Shown: one piece after another, positions 34,142-42,561 of the stretch | Layout: the number at the start of each line of letters is the position of its first letter | How positions within the stretch are numbered: position 1 is the first letter of the stretch | Made by a program: the position numbers and the translations under genes | The notes under the pieces: model-generated | What the model saw: only the letters and a program-made list of their open reading frames with translations | The model's database searches: none | Told to the model about the DNA's origin: nothing | NCBI RefSeq assembly: GCF_002251855.1 | Contig: NZ_NOXW01000020.1 | Span: forward strand, 434,001 to 498,000 | Length of the DNA stretch: 64,000 bases | From: Rhodoferax sp. TH121 | Lineage (GTDB): Bacteria > Pseudomonadota > Gammaproteobacteria > Burkholderiales > Burkholderiaceae_C | Reading direction: 5' to 3'

Positions 34142-34674
34142 TGCATGAATTGAAAAAAGGCCGCGATTTGTACGCCACAGCATCACCGCAGTACGCCCCT
34201 GAGCAGTTCGATCTGTTCCCCTGGCTACCTGTGCCCGCTGTGCGGAAAAAGACGCGGTGCGCCCGTAAGCGCCGCATGGGTGGCGGGTGCAGCCTGGGCT
34301 TTGTCCAGCTTGAGATTGACCTGCGCGACCCGGACGAAATCCCGGAAGAGGGCGATTACCCGGTGCGGGTCATGGTGTCGGCCTTGGAAGCGCCCGCGCT
34401 CAAGGTGTGCGGTGTGTCCAGCATCTTTGCGCTGGCCAGCAACCCGGCCATCTTCAAGCAGAAAGCATTCGCAACGCGGGAGCAGCAGGTGCACCGCAAG
34501 GTGACATGGGACCGCGGGGTATTGCGCCACTCGACCATCCTCCCGCAGGAGACCGAGGAATGGGCAGAGCGGGAACGAGCCCGCCGCGCAAGGCAGAAGC
34601 CACCCAAGCCGGTGGCATCGTTCAAGACCAAGAGCGACAAGTTCAAGAAGTTGATAGGTGTAGGCGAGGGGTAG
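34141..34674 (+). CDS. Hypothetical protein before the terminase genes (177 aa)
   Basis: ATG 34141 overlaps the upstream stop (TAATG). A basic segment (RKKTRCARKRRMGGG) is followed by a beta-rich part and a charged helical tail (EEWAERERARRARQKPPKP). Unassigned; DNA binding is possible. The 164-bp gap to terS (34675-34838) holds no gene and could contain the packaging site, but no cos motif is recognisable. Confidence 0.55.
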   Translation: MHELKKGRDLYATASPQYAPEQFDLFPWLPVPAVRKKTRCARKRRMGGGCSLGFVQLEIDLRDPDEIPEEGDYPVRVMVSALEAPALKVCGVSSIFALASNPAIFKQKAFATREQQVHRKVTWDRGVLRHSTILPQETEEWAERERARRARQKPPKPVASFKTKSDKFKKLIGVGEG

Positions 34675-34838
34675 CTGAGTCCCGGTCATCTTTGAGAGTG
34701 GCGAAGGGCACCACGGGGAAATGGTGCCAAGTTCCAGGTAAGCGCACCCACCACTCAGCGCGAAACGGTAGGCCCTGCGCAGCGATGCGTGAAATTCCGG
34801 AAGGGCGCTTAGTTTGTTCAACAACCGAAGGGATTGGA

Positions 34839-35399
34839 ATGGGGCGACCATCGAAGCTGACCGATGCGCAGTGGGCAGAGGTAGAGCGTAGATTGCTACA
34901 TGGGGAGACTGCCCGCGCACTAGGCCGGGAATTCGGTGTGACCGAGGGGGCTATCCGGCAAAGGTTTGGCGTAACTACGCGCGTATCTACGCAATCTACG
35001 CAAGTGCAAGAAACCGCCCGCAAGATAGCCGAAGCCAACACCGCCCTGGCTGCTTTGCCTCCCACCCAGCGCCCCGCCGCCATATCGCTGGCTGAGAAGC
35101 TGCAGAGCATCAGCGAGAGCCTGGCCTCTGCCGCCGCCCTGGGGGCCGCCACATCCCACCGGCTATCCGCTCTGGCCAATGTCGAGGTGAGCAAGATTGA
35201 CGATGCCAAGGTGCTGAGCGCCGAAAGCATGGAGGCCATGCGCGGGGTTGCTGCCCTGACCAAGCTGGCGAACGAAAGCAGCAACATCGCCATCAACCTG
35301 CTGAGCGCCAACAAAGACCGGATGAAAGAGGCGGAGGAACAGGCGGGTAAGAAGTCTGTCCCGGCTGGCCTAGGCCACTTCTATGGCGAGCCAGCTTAA
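34839..35399 (+). CDS. Terminase small subunit candidate
   Basis: GAAGGG before ATG 34839. The 186-residue protein begins with MGRPSKLTDAQWAEVERRLL and a helix-turn-helix (GETARALGREFGVTEGAIRQ), then long helices suited to ring assembly. It immediately precedes and overlaps terL by 17 bp. Small subunits recognise the packaging site on phage DNA. Confidence 0.78.
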   Translation: MGRPSKLTDAQWAEVERRLLHGETARALGREFGVTEGAIRQRFGVTTRVSTQSTQVQETARKIAEANTALAALPPTQRPAAISLAEKLQSISESLASAAALGAATSHRLSALANVEVSKIDDAKVLSAESMEAMRGVAALTKLANESSNIAINLLSANKDRMKEAEEQAGKKSVPAGLGHFYGEPA

Positions 35400-36771
35400 A
35401 ACCACCCTCAACCCCTGCCTGCGCGACTTCTGGAAGGCCCCGGCCCGAAACCGGGTGCTTTACGGTGGGCGGGCATCGTCCAAGAGCTGGGACGCGGCTG
35501 GCTTCGCCACCTTCCTAGCCGACAACTACAAGCTGCGCATTCTGTGCGTACGGCAGTTTCAGAACCGAATCAGTGAATCGGTGTATGCCCTGCTGAAAAT
35601 CCAGATTGAGCGGTTCGGGCTGGGCCATAGGTTCGACATCCAGCGGGACAAAATCTACAACACCGGAACGGACACCGAGTTCATGTTCTATGGGCTCTGG
35701 CGCTCGATTGATGAAATCAAGTCGCTGGAGTCCGTGGATGTGCTCTGGATCGAGGAAGCCCACAACCTGACAGAAGAGCAGTGGAAGGTGCTGGAGCCCA
35801 CAATCCGAAAGGATCATTCTCAGGTGTGGATCATCTTCAATCCGAAGCTGGCCACAGACTTTGCATACAAGCGGTTCGTTCTGAACCCGCCGCCCGACAC
35901 CATAGTGCGCAGGATCAACTACGACGAAAACCCTTTCTTGAGCGGCACCATGCTCAAGATCATTGAAGCCGCCAAGAAAGAAGACCCGGACGAGTTCGCC
36001 CACATATACGGCGGCGAGCCCATGCAGGATGACGATGGGGTCATCATCAAGCGCTCATGGCTTTTGGCTGCTATTGACGCCCACAAGGCCCTGGGATTCA
36101 CGGCAGAGGGGCGCAAGCGCACCGGCTTCGACATTGCCGACAGCGGGCAGGACAAGTGCGCTACCGTGTACGCCCACGGCTCGGTGGCTCTGGGTGCCGA
36201 CATGTGGAAAGCGGCAGAGGATGAATTGCTCAAGTCGTGCACGCGGGTCTACCACGCCGCCCGCGCGGTGGGATCGGATATCACCTACGACTCTATTGGC
36301 GTGGGCGCCAGCGCCGGGGCCAAGTTCGGAGAGATCAACCAGGCCCTGACAGGCTCGCTACCTGTTCGATATGCCAAGTTCAACGCCGGGGCGTCGGTGT
36401 GGCGGCCGGAATCCATCTACAAGCCAGACGCCCAGGGCAAGGGCACCAAGAACAAGGACATGTTCAGCAACATCAAGGCGCAAGCATGGTGGCTGCTGGC
36501 TGACCGTTTCCGCAATACCTACAACGCCGTGCGTAATGGCGAGAAATACCCGGTACAAGACATGATCAGCTTGTCCAGCGATCTGCCACACCTGAATCAG
36601 CTCATTGATGAACTGAGCACGCCAAAACGCGACTATGACGCCAATGGTCGGGTGAAGGTGGAGAGCAAGAAAGACCTGGCCAAGCGTGAAGTCGCATCGC
36701 CAAACCTTGCGGACGCGATTGTGATGGCCTACGCCCCAGAGGGCGGGGAAGCGGCTGGCATCTTCGCCTAG
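35383..36771 (+). CDS. Terminase large subunit
   Basis: The 462-residue packaging motor has an ATPase domain with the P-loop variant YGGRASSKSWD and Walker B VDVLWIEEAHN, and a C-terminal RNase H-like nuclease with TGFDIADSGQDKC and TYDSIGVGASAG. This matches the PBSX-type family. It pumps DNA into the prohead and makes the end cut. Confidence 0.93.
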   Translation: MASQLKTTLNPCLRDFWKAPARNRVLYGGRASSKSWDAAGFATFLADNYKLRILCVRQFQNRISESVYALLKIQIERFGLGHRFDIQRDKIYNTGTDTEFMFYGLWRSIDEIKSLESVDVLWIEEAHNLTEEQWKVLEPTIRKDHSQVWIIFNPKLATDFAYKRFVLNPPPDTIVRRINYDENPFLSGTMLKIIEAAKKEDPDEFAHIYGGEPMQDDDGVIIKRSWLLAAIDAHKALGFTAEGRKRTGFDIADSGQDKCATVYAHGSVALGADMWKAAEDELLKSCTRVYHAARAVGSDITYDSIGVGASAGAKFGEINQALTGSLPVRYAKFNAGASVWRPESIYKPDAQGKGTKNKDMFSNIKAQAWWLLADRFRNTYNAVRNGEKYPVQDMISLSSDLPHLNQLIDELSTPKRDYDANGRVKVESKKDLAKREVASPNLADAIVMAYAPEGGEAAGIFA

Positions 36772-36774
36772 CCG

Positions 36775-36787
36775 CTCCCTAGCATGG
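36775..36787 (+). repeat. CTCCCTAGCATGG motif, copy 2
   Basis: In the terL-portal gap, 4 bp before ATG 36792, at the place where a Shine-Dalgarno sequence would be expected. Confidence 0.85.
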
Positions 36788-36791
36788 ACAC

Positions 36792-38144
36792 ATGAACATC
36801 GTAGTCAACACCTCCGACATTTCCCGCGCGCGCGAAGAACTCGCCGGATGGGCTGGCGCTCTGGATGCCAAGCGGCCCACCGCCTGGAACCAGTACGGAT
36901 ACCCCGTGGAGGTCACATTCCAGCAGTTGCTAACGGCCTACGAGCGCGGAGGCCCAGCACAGGGGGCAGTGCACCGCATCTTGGACAAGTGCTGGCAGGA
37001 CTTACCTCGCATCAAGCAGCCCGACGCGGACAAGCCCACGCCCTGGGAAACCAAGCTATCCAAGCTGCTGAAATCGGTGCGCGCATGGGCCAAGCTGCGC
37101 GACTTTGACCGCCGCAACATGGTGGGCCGGTATGCTGGACTGATCTACCGGGTAGCCGACGACAAGACATTGAGCGAGCAGATGGACAAGGCCAGCAAGC
37201 TGGTTGACCTGATCCCGGTGTTTGAGGATCAGCTCAAGGTCACGAAGTGGCACAGCGACCCCAACGACCCGGACAACTTCGGCAAGCCTGCCATGTTCCA
37301 GTACCGGACACGCCTGCAGAGCGCAACCGACACCCAGGCCCAGCCCGACAAGTGGGAGGACGTTCACCCAAGCCGCGTGCAGATCCTGGCCGAGGGTAGC
37401 GTTGGCAACATGTTTGAGGGCGTGCCGCTGCTGAAAGCAGGTTTCAATTCGCTGGTGGACATCGAGAAGATCAGCGGGGGCAGTGCCGAGAGCTACCTCA
37501 AGAACAGCGCCCGGACCATCGTTTTCAAGTACGACGCCAATGCCAGCGTGCAGGCCCTCACCACGACCCCAGACGGCCAAACAAAGACCGTGCGCGAGGT
37601 GCACGAAGAGCAAACCCGCTCCCTGAACCGAAACCAGGACAGCTCCATTGTTTTGCAGGGCGGCGAGGCAGACGTTTTGAAGACCGCCACCAGCGACCCC
37701 GGCCCAGCGTTTGAGGTGGCGGCCAACCTTTTTGCGGCTTCGGTGCGCATTCCGTTCACCATCCTTTTTGGACAGCAGACCGGGCGGCTGGCAAGCGACG
37801 AGGACAAAGCGGACATGATCGCCCGCTGCGTGAGTCGCCAAGAAAACGAACTCACGCCCATGCTGGAAGAGTTTGTGACGCGCATGCAGGCGGCCGGGAT
37901 CATTGAGCCGGGTGAGTTTGAAATCGAATGGCCTCCACTGGACGCCCCGGGCGACGATGCCAAATACGGATTGCTGGACAAGCTGACCGCCGCCATGCAG
38001 AAGGCGTTTCAGTCTGGGCTGTCGGAGCCACTGTTCGACGCCAATGAGCTGCGCGGGGTGGCTGGGTTTGAGACTAGGGTTGACGATGGCATGCCAACCG
38101 AAGGCGACCCGGCCAAGGGTCAAGACACAAACGGCCCTCCCTAG
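36792..38144 (+). CDS. Portal protein, DUF1073-like
   Basis: The 450-residue protein fits the DUF1073 portal family: central HPSRVQILAEGSVGNMFEGV, stem-like IPFTILFGQQTGRLASDEDK and a C-terminal half ending in an acidic, disordered tail. It forms the dodecameric DNA gate at one capsid vertex. The stop codon TAG lies inside motif copy 3. Confidence 0.88.
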   Translation: MNIVVNTSDISRAREELAGWAGALDAKRPTAWNQYGYPVEVTFQQLLTAYERGGPAQGAVHRILDKCWQDLPRIKQPDADKPTPWETKLSKLLKSVRAWAKLRDFDRRNMVGRYAGLIYRVADDKTLSEQMDKASKLVDLIPVFEDQLKVTKWHSDPNDPDNFGKPAMFQYRTRLQSATDTQAQPDKWEDVHPSRVQILAEGSVGNMFEGVPLLKAGFNSLVDIEKISGGSAESYLKNSARTIVFKYDANASVQALTTTPDGQTKTVREVHEEQTRSLNRNQDSSIVLQGGEADVLKTATSDPGPAFEVAANLFAASVRIPFTILFGQQTGRLASDEDKADMIARCVSRQENELTPMLEEFVTRMQAAGIIEPGEFEIEWPPLDAPGDDAKYGLLDKLTAAMQKAFQSGLSEPLFDANELRGVAGFETRVDDGMPTEGDPAKGQDTNGPP

Positions 38145-38148
38145 CATT
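38137..38148 (+). repeat. CTCCCTAGCATT motif, copy 3
   Basis: Overlaps the portal stop codon. The usual gene start just downstream is missing; an endonuclease gene follows after 79 bp. Confidence 0.8.
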
Positions 38149-38226
38149 AGTTGTGCGGATAGGGATGCACCCCGAAAAGCCTTAAGCAAGCCTGCCGCCT
38201 TCGTTGTGCTGTGCAAGGGGCTTGCC

Positions 38227-38727
38227 TTGAAAACTGAACTCACCGCAGAACGTCTGCGCGAACTACTCCACTACGACCCAGAGACCGGGGTGTTTACCTG
38301 GGCGAAGGCTCGCAAGGGTCAGAAGGCTCCCGCTGGCAGCGTCGCGGGCTATCTTGAAAAAGATGGTCATTGGGGTATCTGCGTAGTGGGGCGGCACTAT
38401 CGCGCGCACCGCCTCGCATGGCTGTATGTTCATGGGAGCTGGCCGGCCAACGAGATCGACCACCGTAACGGCATCAAAACAGACAACCGAATCACGAACC
38501 TCCGCGATGCCACGCGCACCGTCAACGCCGAGAACCTGAGGCAGGCGAAGAGCAATAACTCCTGTGGCTTGCTCGGCGTCTACCTCCATAAGTCCAGCGG
38601 GCTATGGCACGCACGGATTAAGGTCGGCGGCAAAGTCACATCGCTCAAGTACCACGGCACCAAAGAAGCGGCGCATGAGGTGTACATCAGGGCTAAGCGT
38701 GAGCTGCACGAAGGATGCACCATCTGA
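38227..38727 (+). CDS. Free-standing HNH homing endonuclease with AP2-like domain
   Basis: TTG 38227 is preceded by AAGGGG. The 166-residue protein has an HNH_3 core (YRAHRLAWLYVHGSWPANEI with DHRNGIKTDNRITNLRD) and a C-terminal AP2-like DNA-binding domain (GVYLHKSSGLWHARIKVGGK). Such nucleases are selfish intercalated genes. It separates portal and MuF genes that normally adjoin, and its TGA overlaps the MuF start (ATGA type). Confidence 0.87.
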   Translation: MKTELTAERLRELLHYDPETGVFTWAKARKGQKAPAGSVAGYLEKDGHWGICVVGRHYRAHRLAWLYVHGSWPANEIDHRNGIKTDNRITNLRDATRTVNAENLRQAKSNNSCGLLGVYLHKSSGLWHARIKVGGKVTSLKYHGTKEAAHEVYIRAKRELHEGCTI

Positions 38728-40607
38728 TGGTCAAACAGTCGTCATCAAACCCAATAATCCCCGGTAACGTCAAGGATAGAACTGGTACAGCCGGGATTCT
38801 TCGCAGGGCCAACGCCGAGATTAAAAAGCGGTATGCAGGGCTATCGCGTGAAGTTCTCGAAATCTTCGACCGCATACCTGTATTTGCGCTGAATGATGCG
38901 GCTGATCGCGTCCTGTATGGGATGACTCCCGAGCAAATGGCGGTCTTGTCCGCAGAGCTGCAGGCGGCAGTCGAGCGATGGATAGCATCGGGCCGCGACC
39001 CTGCATATTCATTTTGGTGGAATCAGTATGCGAGTGAAGCAAGCCACCTGGGTACGGCCCAAAGCGTGGCGAACCTGACCAACCTGTCGGCCACCTATGC
39101 CGCGGCGCGCTCCATTGAAACGGTGATTTACAGCCAGCCCTACCAGACCCGGCTGGGCATGGCTCAGATCAAGTCCTACGAGCATTGGACGGGCTTGGCC
39201 GCAAGCCAAAAGGCAGAGCTGGCCCAGATCATCGGGCGGGCCGTGGTGGACGGAAAGAACCCCAAGGCGGTGCGCACTGAAATCATGGAGCGGCTGGAGG
39301 TGAGTCGCAGCAAGGCGGCGCAATATGCCCAGACCGACATCACAGACACGTTGCGGCAAGCGCGCTGGGCCGAATCGGAGTACACCAGCGAGACGCTGGG
39401 CATCAAGATCGGGATGCTGTGGACTTCGGCGCTGCTGCCGACGACAAGGGCCTGGCACGCCTCCAAGAATGGGAAGGTGCTGACTACCGAAGAGGTGAGG
39501 GCGTTCTATTCGGTGAACGGGAACCGCTACAACTGCTATCTACCCGGCACTCGCGTGGCTGGTCGATTCGTTGCTGGCGCCAAATCTCGATACAAGGGGC
39601 CTGCCGTGCGTCTGGTGACTGCTAGTGGTCGCGAGTTGGCCGTTACCGCGAACCATCCCGTGATGACCAGTCGGGGATTGGTTGCGGCTGCAGAAGTCAG
39701 CAAAGGCGACAATCTGATTGCATACCTCGGCCAACAGGAAGACCCGACGGGGGTGGTTAACCTGAATGGTGAGTTGGTTAGCTCCAGAATCGAGGATGTG
39801 TTCAGTGCGCTTGTGGATTCTGGACATCAGCGGCTTGCCAGGGTGTGCGGAGTAGATTTCCACGGCGACGCGGCTTTCATGCAGCCAGACATCGAGGTTG
39901 TAGACGCCGAACGGGTGCTGCCCGTCGCAATGAATCCCGCGCTGGCGCAGCTCCTCGATGACCTCTCTTTCGTACATCCCGACTCGTCTGCTGCGGCTCG
40001 CAGAGCGCTTGAGCCTCTCTCCAATCGACACATCGCGGTTTCGAGCGGCGGCGTTCGCGGCTGCAACGTTTCTACGCCTCTCATCGGGGGAGATGTGGAT
40101 GGACTTGGTGCGCTGGGCCTCACTCATATTTCTGGTGGACAACCCGGCGTCATGGATGGCGCGGGTGATGGCTTCGCGAGTAATTCCAAGACGTTTGCTC
40201 ATAGAGAGAATGGATTCTCCCGCCATGTGAGCGGCGTGAAATTCAGCGGCGCGCAAGGCATGACGGGACCGAGCCCATTCATTCCAGCGGAACCCGGCCT
40301 TGTGGAAGGCCTCCATCAGAGTTCGATCACTGATGCCGAGGCTGTGCGCAATGTCCTTGAAGCATTCACCGGCCTTGCTTCTTTCGATGAGGTTGTTGAT
40401 GTTGTCCGGAGTGAGTATGACGGGCATGTATTCGACCTGCAGGAGTTGAGTGGACTCATGCTAGGGAGCGGAATAGTTGCGTCAAACTGTCACTGCTCCC
40501 AGACCGAGGCTCTGCTAGACGCCGATGGCAAGCCCATCCTCACCAAGAAATTGCAATCCACTCTGAGCAATGAGCTGTCAGCGTGGAAGAAGAATTACGC
40601 TAAGTAG
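38727..40607 (+). CDS. MuF-like head morphogenesis protein interrupted by an intein
   Basis: ATG 38727 overlaps the HNH stop. The precursor is 626 residues. The N-terminal extein (residues about 1-269) has the helical MuF region (TRLGMAQIKSYEHWTGLAAS, AAQYAQTDITDTLRQARWAE). The C-terminal extein begins CHCSQTEALLDADGKP. Joining gives RYN-CHC, the Asn-Cys-x-Cys end typical of MuF domains. The protein is a minor capsid component that assists head assembly. The intein must splice out to restore this motif. Confidence 0.88.
   Translation: MVKQSSSNPIIPGNVKDRTGTAGILRRANAEIKKRYAGLSREVLEIFDRIPVFALNDAADRVLYGMTPEQMAVLSAELQAAVERWIASGRDPAYSFWWNQYASEASHLGTAQSVANLTNLSATYAAARSIETVIYSQPYQTRLGMAQIKSYEHWTGLAASQKAELAQIIGRAVVDGKNPKAVRTEIMERLEVSRSKAAQYAQTDITDTLRQARWAESEYTSETLGIKIGMLWTSALLPTTRAWHASKNGKVLTTEEVRAFYSVNGNRYNCYLPGTRVAGRFVAGAKSRYKGPAVRLVTASGRELAVTANHPVMTSRGLVAAAEVSKGDNLIAYLGQQEDPTGVVNLNGELVSSRIEDVFSALVDSGHQRLARVCGVDFHGDAAFMQPDIEVVDAERVLPVAMNPALAQLLDDLSFVHPDSSAAARRALEPLSNRHIAVSSGGVRGCNVSTPLIGGDVDGLGALGLTHISGGQPGVMDGAGDGFASNSKTFAHRENGFSRHVSGVKFSGAQGMTGPSPFIPAEPGLVEGLHQSSITDAEAVRNVLEAFTGLASFDEVVDVVRSEYDGHVFDLQELSGLMLGSGIVASNCHCSQTEALLDADGKPILTKKLQSTLSNELSAWKKNYAK
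39540..40427 (-). CDS. Homing endonuclease-like protein encoded antisense inside the intein
   Basis: This 295-residue frame lies wholly within the intein on the opposite strand, codon against codon. Residues about 7-46 and 69-96 form helix-turn-helix units (AGESILSMSKRLGITREAIT). NMSEAQ and a basic linker follow. Residues about 152-245 look like a Vsr/DUF559-type nuclease (FGVYNLDVWLHESRVAVEIY, Asp and Glu in place). The last 50 residues look like a read-through tail opposite intein blocks A and B. The start has only a weak AGG. Confidence 0.72.
   Translation of the reverse strand: MPVILTPDNINNLIERSKAGECFKDIAHSLGISDRTLMEAFHKAGFRWNEWARSRHALRAAEFHAAHMAGESILSMSKRLGITREAITRAIHDAGLSTRNMSEAQRTKSIHISPDERRRNVAAANAAARNRDVSIGERLKRSASRSRRVGMYEREVIEELRQRGIHCDGQHPFGVYNLDVWLHESRVAVEIYSAHPGKPLMSRIHKRTEHILDSGANQLTIQVNHPRRVFLLAEVCNQIVAFADFCSRNQSPTGHHGMVRGNGQLATTSSHQTHGRPLVSRFGASNESTSHASAG
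40457..40468 (-). repeat. CTCCCTAGCATG motif, copy 4 (minus strand)
   Basis: Lies 29 bp upstream of the antisense nuclease start and is read on the plus strand as intein residues Leu-Met-Leu-Gly-Ser. Confidence 0.8.
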
Positions 40608-40767
40608 GCTTTTTCTTGGTAGCAGGCTTCGGCCCCGCCGCCCTCATGGCCGCTTCAAAGTCCCGCGAAATCTCTTCTGCCGCTTTATTCGGCTGGGTCT
40701 GCTGGATGTGGCGCCCCAGGATCGCCAGCGTCTGGGGGTTTAGTTTGGGCTTGGGGGTCTTGCGCAC
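40600..40767 (-). CDS. Small basic ORF opposite to the head operon (55 aa)
   Basis: GTG 40767 opens a frame (RKTPKPKLNPQTLAILGRHI ... AEEISRDFEAAMRAAG) with a Lys-rich tail. It ends tail-to-tail with the MuF gene, overlapping by 8 bp. It occupies the only gap (194 bp) between MuF and protease genes. Composition is protein-like, but no Shine-Dalgarno is seen. Confidence 0.4.
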   Translation of the reverse strand: MRKTPKPKLNPQTLAILGRHIQQTQPNKAAEEISRDFEAAMRAAGPKPATKKKPT

Positions 40768-40792
40768 CGGGTGAGTTTAGGCGTTTTCTGTC

Positions 40793-40805
40793 CTCCCTAG
40801 CATGG
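40793..40805 (+). repeat. CTCCCTAGCATGG motif, copy 5
   Basis: The ATG inside the motif (40802) is itself the first possible start of the protease/scaffold gene; ATG 40811 is the alternative. Confidence 0.85.
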
Positions 40806-42103
40806 CCGATATGACAAAACGCGTTCACATCCTCTCCGCCGTCAACGCGGCGAACGTCAGCAAGTCCGGGTCGGTCTACACGATCAAGGATGTGTGTGGC
40901 GCGGTTGACGACATCGTTATGAATGGTCGGCTCTACCCGGCTGACCAGCTCGCGGCAGGCATCGCCAGCTTGGAAGGAAAGCCCGCACCGGCAGGCCACC
41001 CCAAGAACTCCGCAGGCCAGCACATCAGCGCATTGAACGGCGAGGCTCTGGCATCTGCGTGGATTGGCTCGTATGCCAAGAATGCCCGCCACACCGCAGG
41101 CCGCACGCTGGTTGATGTGGTGGTGAACGAGGCCCAGGCCAAGGCCCACCCGGACGGCGCCAAACTGATCGAGCGCCTGGACGCCGCCATTGCTGGCACC
41201 AACGCCGAACCCATCCATGTGTCCACCGGTTTGATGCTGGACGAAATCAAGGCCAACGGCGAGAGCCTGGGCAAGAAGTATTCGACCATCGCAACCAATC
41301 TGCGCTATGACCACCTTGCCATCCTCTTGAATGAGTCCGGCGCGGGCACGCCAGAGCAGGGCGTTGGCATGTTTCTGAACTCCGCAGGCGAGCCCGAGGA
41401 AGTGGAAACCGTAGAGGTGAACCACGCGCCCGAGGACAAGCGCAACGCCGGTTTGCTGGGCTGGATTCGCTCCATGTTCACCAACTCCGACGAAATCTCC
41501 TTTGACCAAATCAGCGAAGGCCTGCGCGCCTTGCTGCCCGAGAACGCCTACCCGCGCGAGGTGTTCCAGCGCTATTTTGTCTGGTGCGACTACAAGGCCG
41601 ACAAGCTCTACCAACAGGACTACGCAGTCGATTCTGAGGGCTCCGTAGCATTGCTTGGGCAGGCCGTAGAGGTACGGCGAAAAGTTGAATATGAACCGAT
41701 TACCAACCATGAAAGGGTCGATCCAGTGAAAGACAAAATCCTAGCCGCGCTTAATGCAGCAGGCATTCAATCGGCAGGACTGGACGACGCCCAGCTCTTG
41801 ACCGCCTACAACAGCTTGATCGCCAAGCCGCACACCGACGCGCTGACCGCCGCCAATTCCAAGTTGGCCGCCATGGAGTTGGCCGCCAACGCCGCAGCCG
41901 ATGCCGAGCTGACCGCCTTGGCAACCTCGCTGGCCGTCAACACCAGCCTGACCGCTGACGACTTCAAGGCCATGGGCTTGGCTCGTTGCAAAGAGCTGGC
42001 AAGCGCCGCCAAGGCCGCGCCGGTGGTCACTGGCAACGCTGGCAAAGCCGCCGACGAGTTCGCTGGCTACTCGCTCAACTCGCTGAACAAGGAGGCCAAA
42101 TAA
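40802..42103 (+). CDS. Prohead protease/scaffold fusion (DUF2213-like)
   Basis: The 433-residue protein has an N-terminal protease-like domain (NGRLYPADQLAAGIASLEGK, APAGHPKNSAGQHISALNGE, IHVSTGLM) with conserved His and Ser of DUF2213. Its C-terminal half is helical and Ala-rich (residues about 300-420), typical of scaffolds. It should guide capsid assembly and then process it. It is coupled to the next gene by TAATG. Confidence 0.75.
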   Translation: MADMTKRVHILSAVNAANVSKSGSVYTIKDVCGAVDDIVMNGRLYPADQLAAGIASLEGKPAPAGHPKNSAGQHISALNGEALASAWIGSYAKNARHTAGRTLVDVVVNEAQAKAHPDGAKLIERLDAAIAGTNAEPIHVSTGLMLDEIKANGESLGKKYSTIATNLRYDHLAILLNESGAGTPEQGVGMFLNSAGEPEEVETVEVNHAPEDKRNAGLLGWIRSMFTNSDEISFDQISEGLRALLPENAYPREVFQRYFVWCDYKADKLYQQDYAVDSEGSVALLGQAVEVRRKVEYEPITNHERVDPVKDKILAALNAAGIQSAGLDDAQLLTAYNSLIAKPHTDALTAANSKLAAMELAANAAADAELTALATSLAVNTSLTADDFKAMGLARCKELASAAKAAPVVTGNAGKAADEFAGYSLNSLNKEAK

Positions 42104-42552
42104 TGGCACGCGCATACCGTGGTCCCAATGACCGCCAACCCAAGACCGTCAACAACAAAACCGTAACCGGTGCGTTGCTCCCTTGCACGTTTGTGACCGA
42201 AGGCGCTACCGCCTTGGCTCAGGCCACGGCCAACGGCCCCATGCTGCGCCTGCTGGCCAATCGTGACTTCTACAGCGAAGGCGCATTCAACGCTACCGAC
42301 CCGCTGCTGACCCCTTACGTGTCGGGCGAGACTGGCGTGGCCTTCGTGCTTGAGCCTGGACAGACCTACCAAGTCGCCATGGCTGCAGCCACCTACGCCT
42401 ACGGCCAAGAGCTGGTTGTCGCCGCCGCTGGCCGCGCCGCTGCCGCTGCATCCACCAACCAAGTGATCGGCTTCTTCAAAGGCACCCCCGGCGCGTATGC
42501 AGCCGGTGCGCTGGCTGATGTCGAAATCGCCAACGTCTACACCAAGGCTTAA
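42103..42552 (+). CDS. Capsid decoration/cement protein candidate
   Basis: Starts at ATG 42103 in the protease stop (TAATG). The 149-residue beta-rich protein (TVNNKTVTGALLPCTFVTEG, VLEPGQTYQVAMAAATYAYG) lies between scaffold and capsid genes, the usual place for a decoration protein of the DUF2190 or similar kind. No specific family is proven. Confidence 0.6.
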   Translation: MARAYRGPNDRQPKTVNNKTVTGALLPCTFVTEGATALAQATANGPMLRLLANRDFYSEGAFNATDPLLTPYVSGETGVAFVLEPGQTYQVAMAAATYAYGQELVVAAAGRAAAAASTNQVIGFFKGTPGAYAAGALADVEIANVYTKA

Positions 42553-42561
42553 GGAGGCCAC

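Larger units (their letters stand above)
39534..40487 (+). other. Intein (318 aa) within the MuF protein
   Basis: Residue 1 is Cys (CYLPGTRV, block A). Block B is TASGRELAVTANHPVMT with its conserved His. The C-terminal blocks read YDGHVFDLQELSGLMLGSG and IVASN, followed by extein Cys. The penultimate residue is Ser instead of the usual His. About 200 residues between blocks B and F show no standard LAGLIDADG or HNH nuclease on this strand; that stretch is antisense to a nuclease frame. Confidence 0.87.

Noticed and set aside
34675..34838. cos packaging site before terS
   Set aside because: Position is plausible, but no cos-like symmetry or cohesive-end signature could be recognised.
37056..38243. 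395-codon frame antisense to the portal gene
   Set aside because: Shadow; no recognisable motif, unlike the frame inside the intein.
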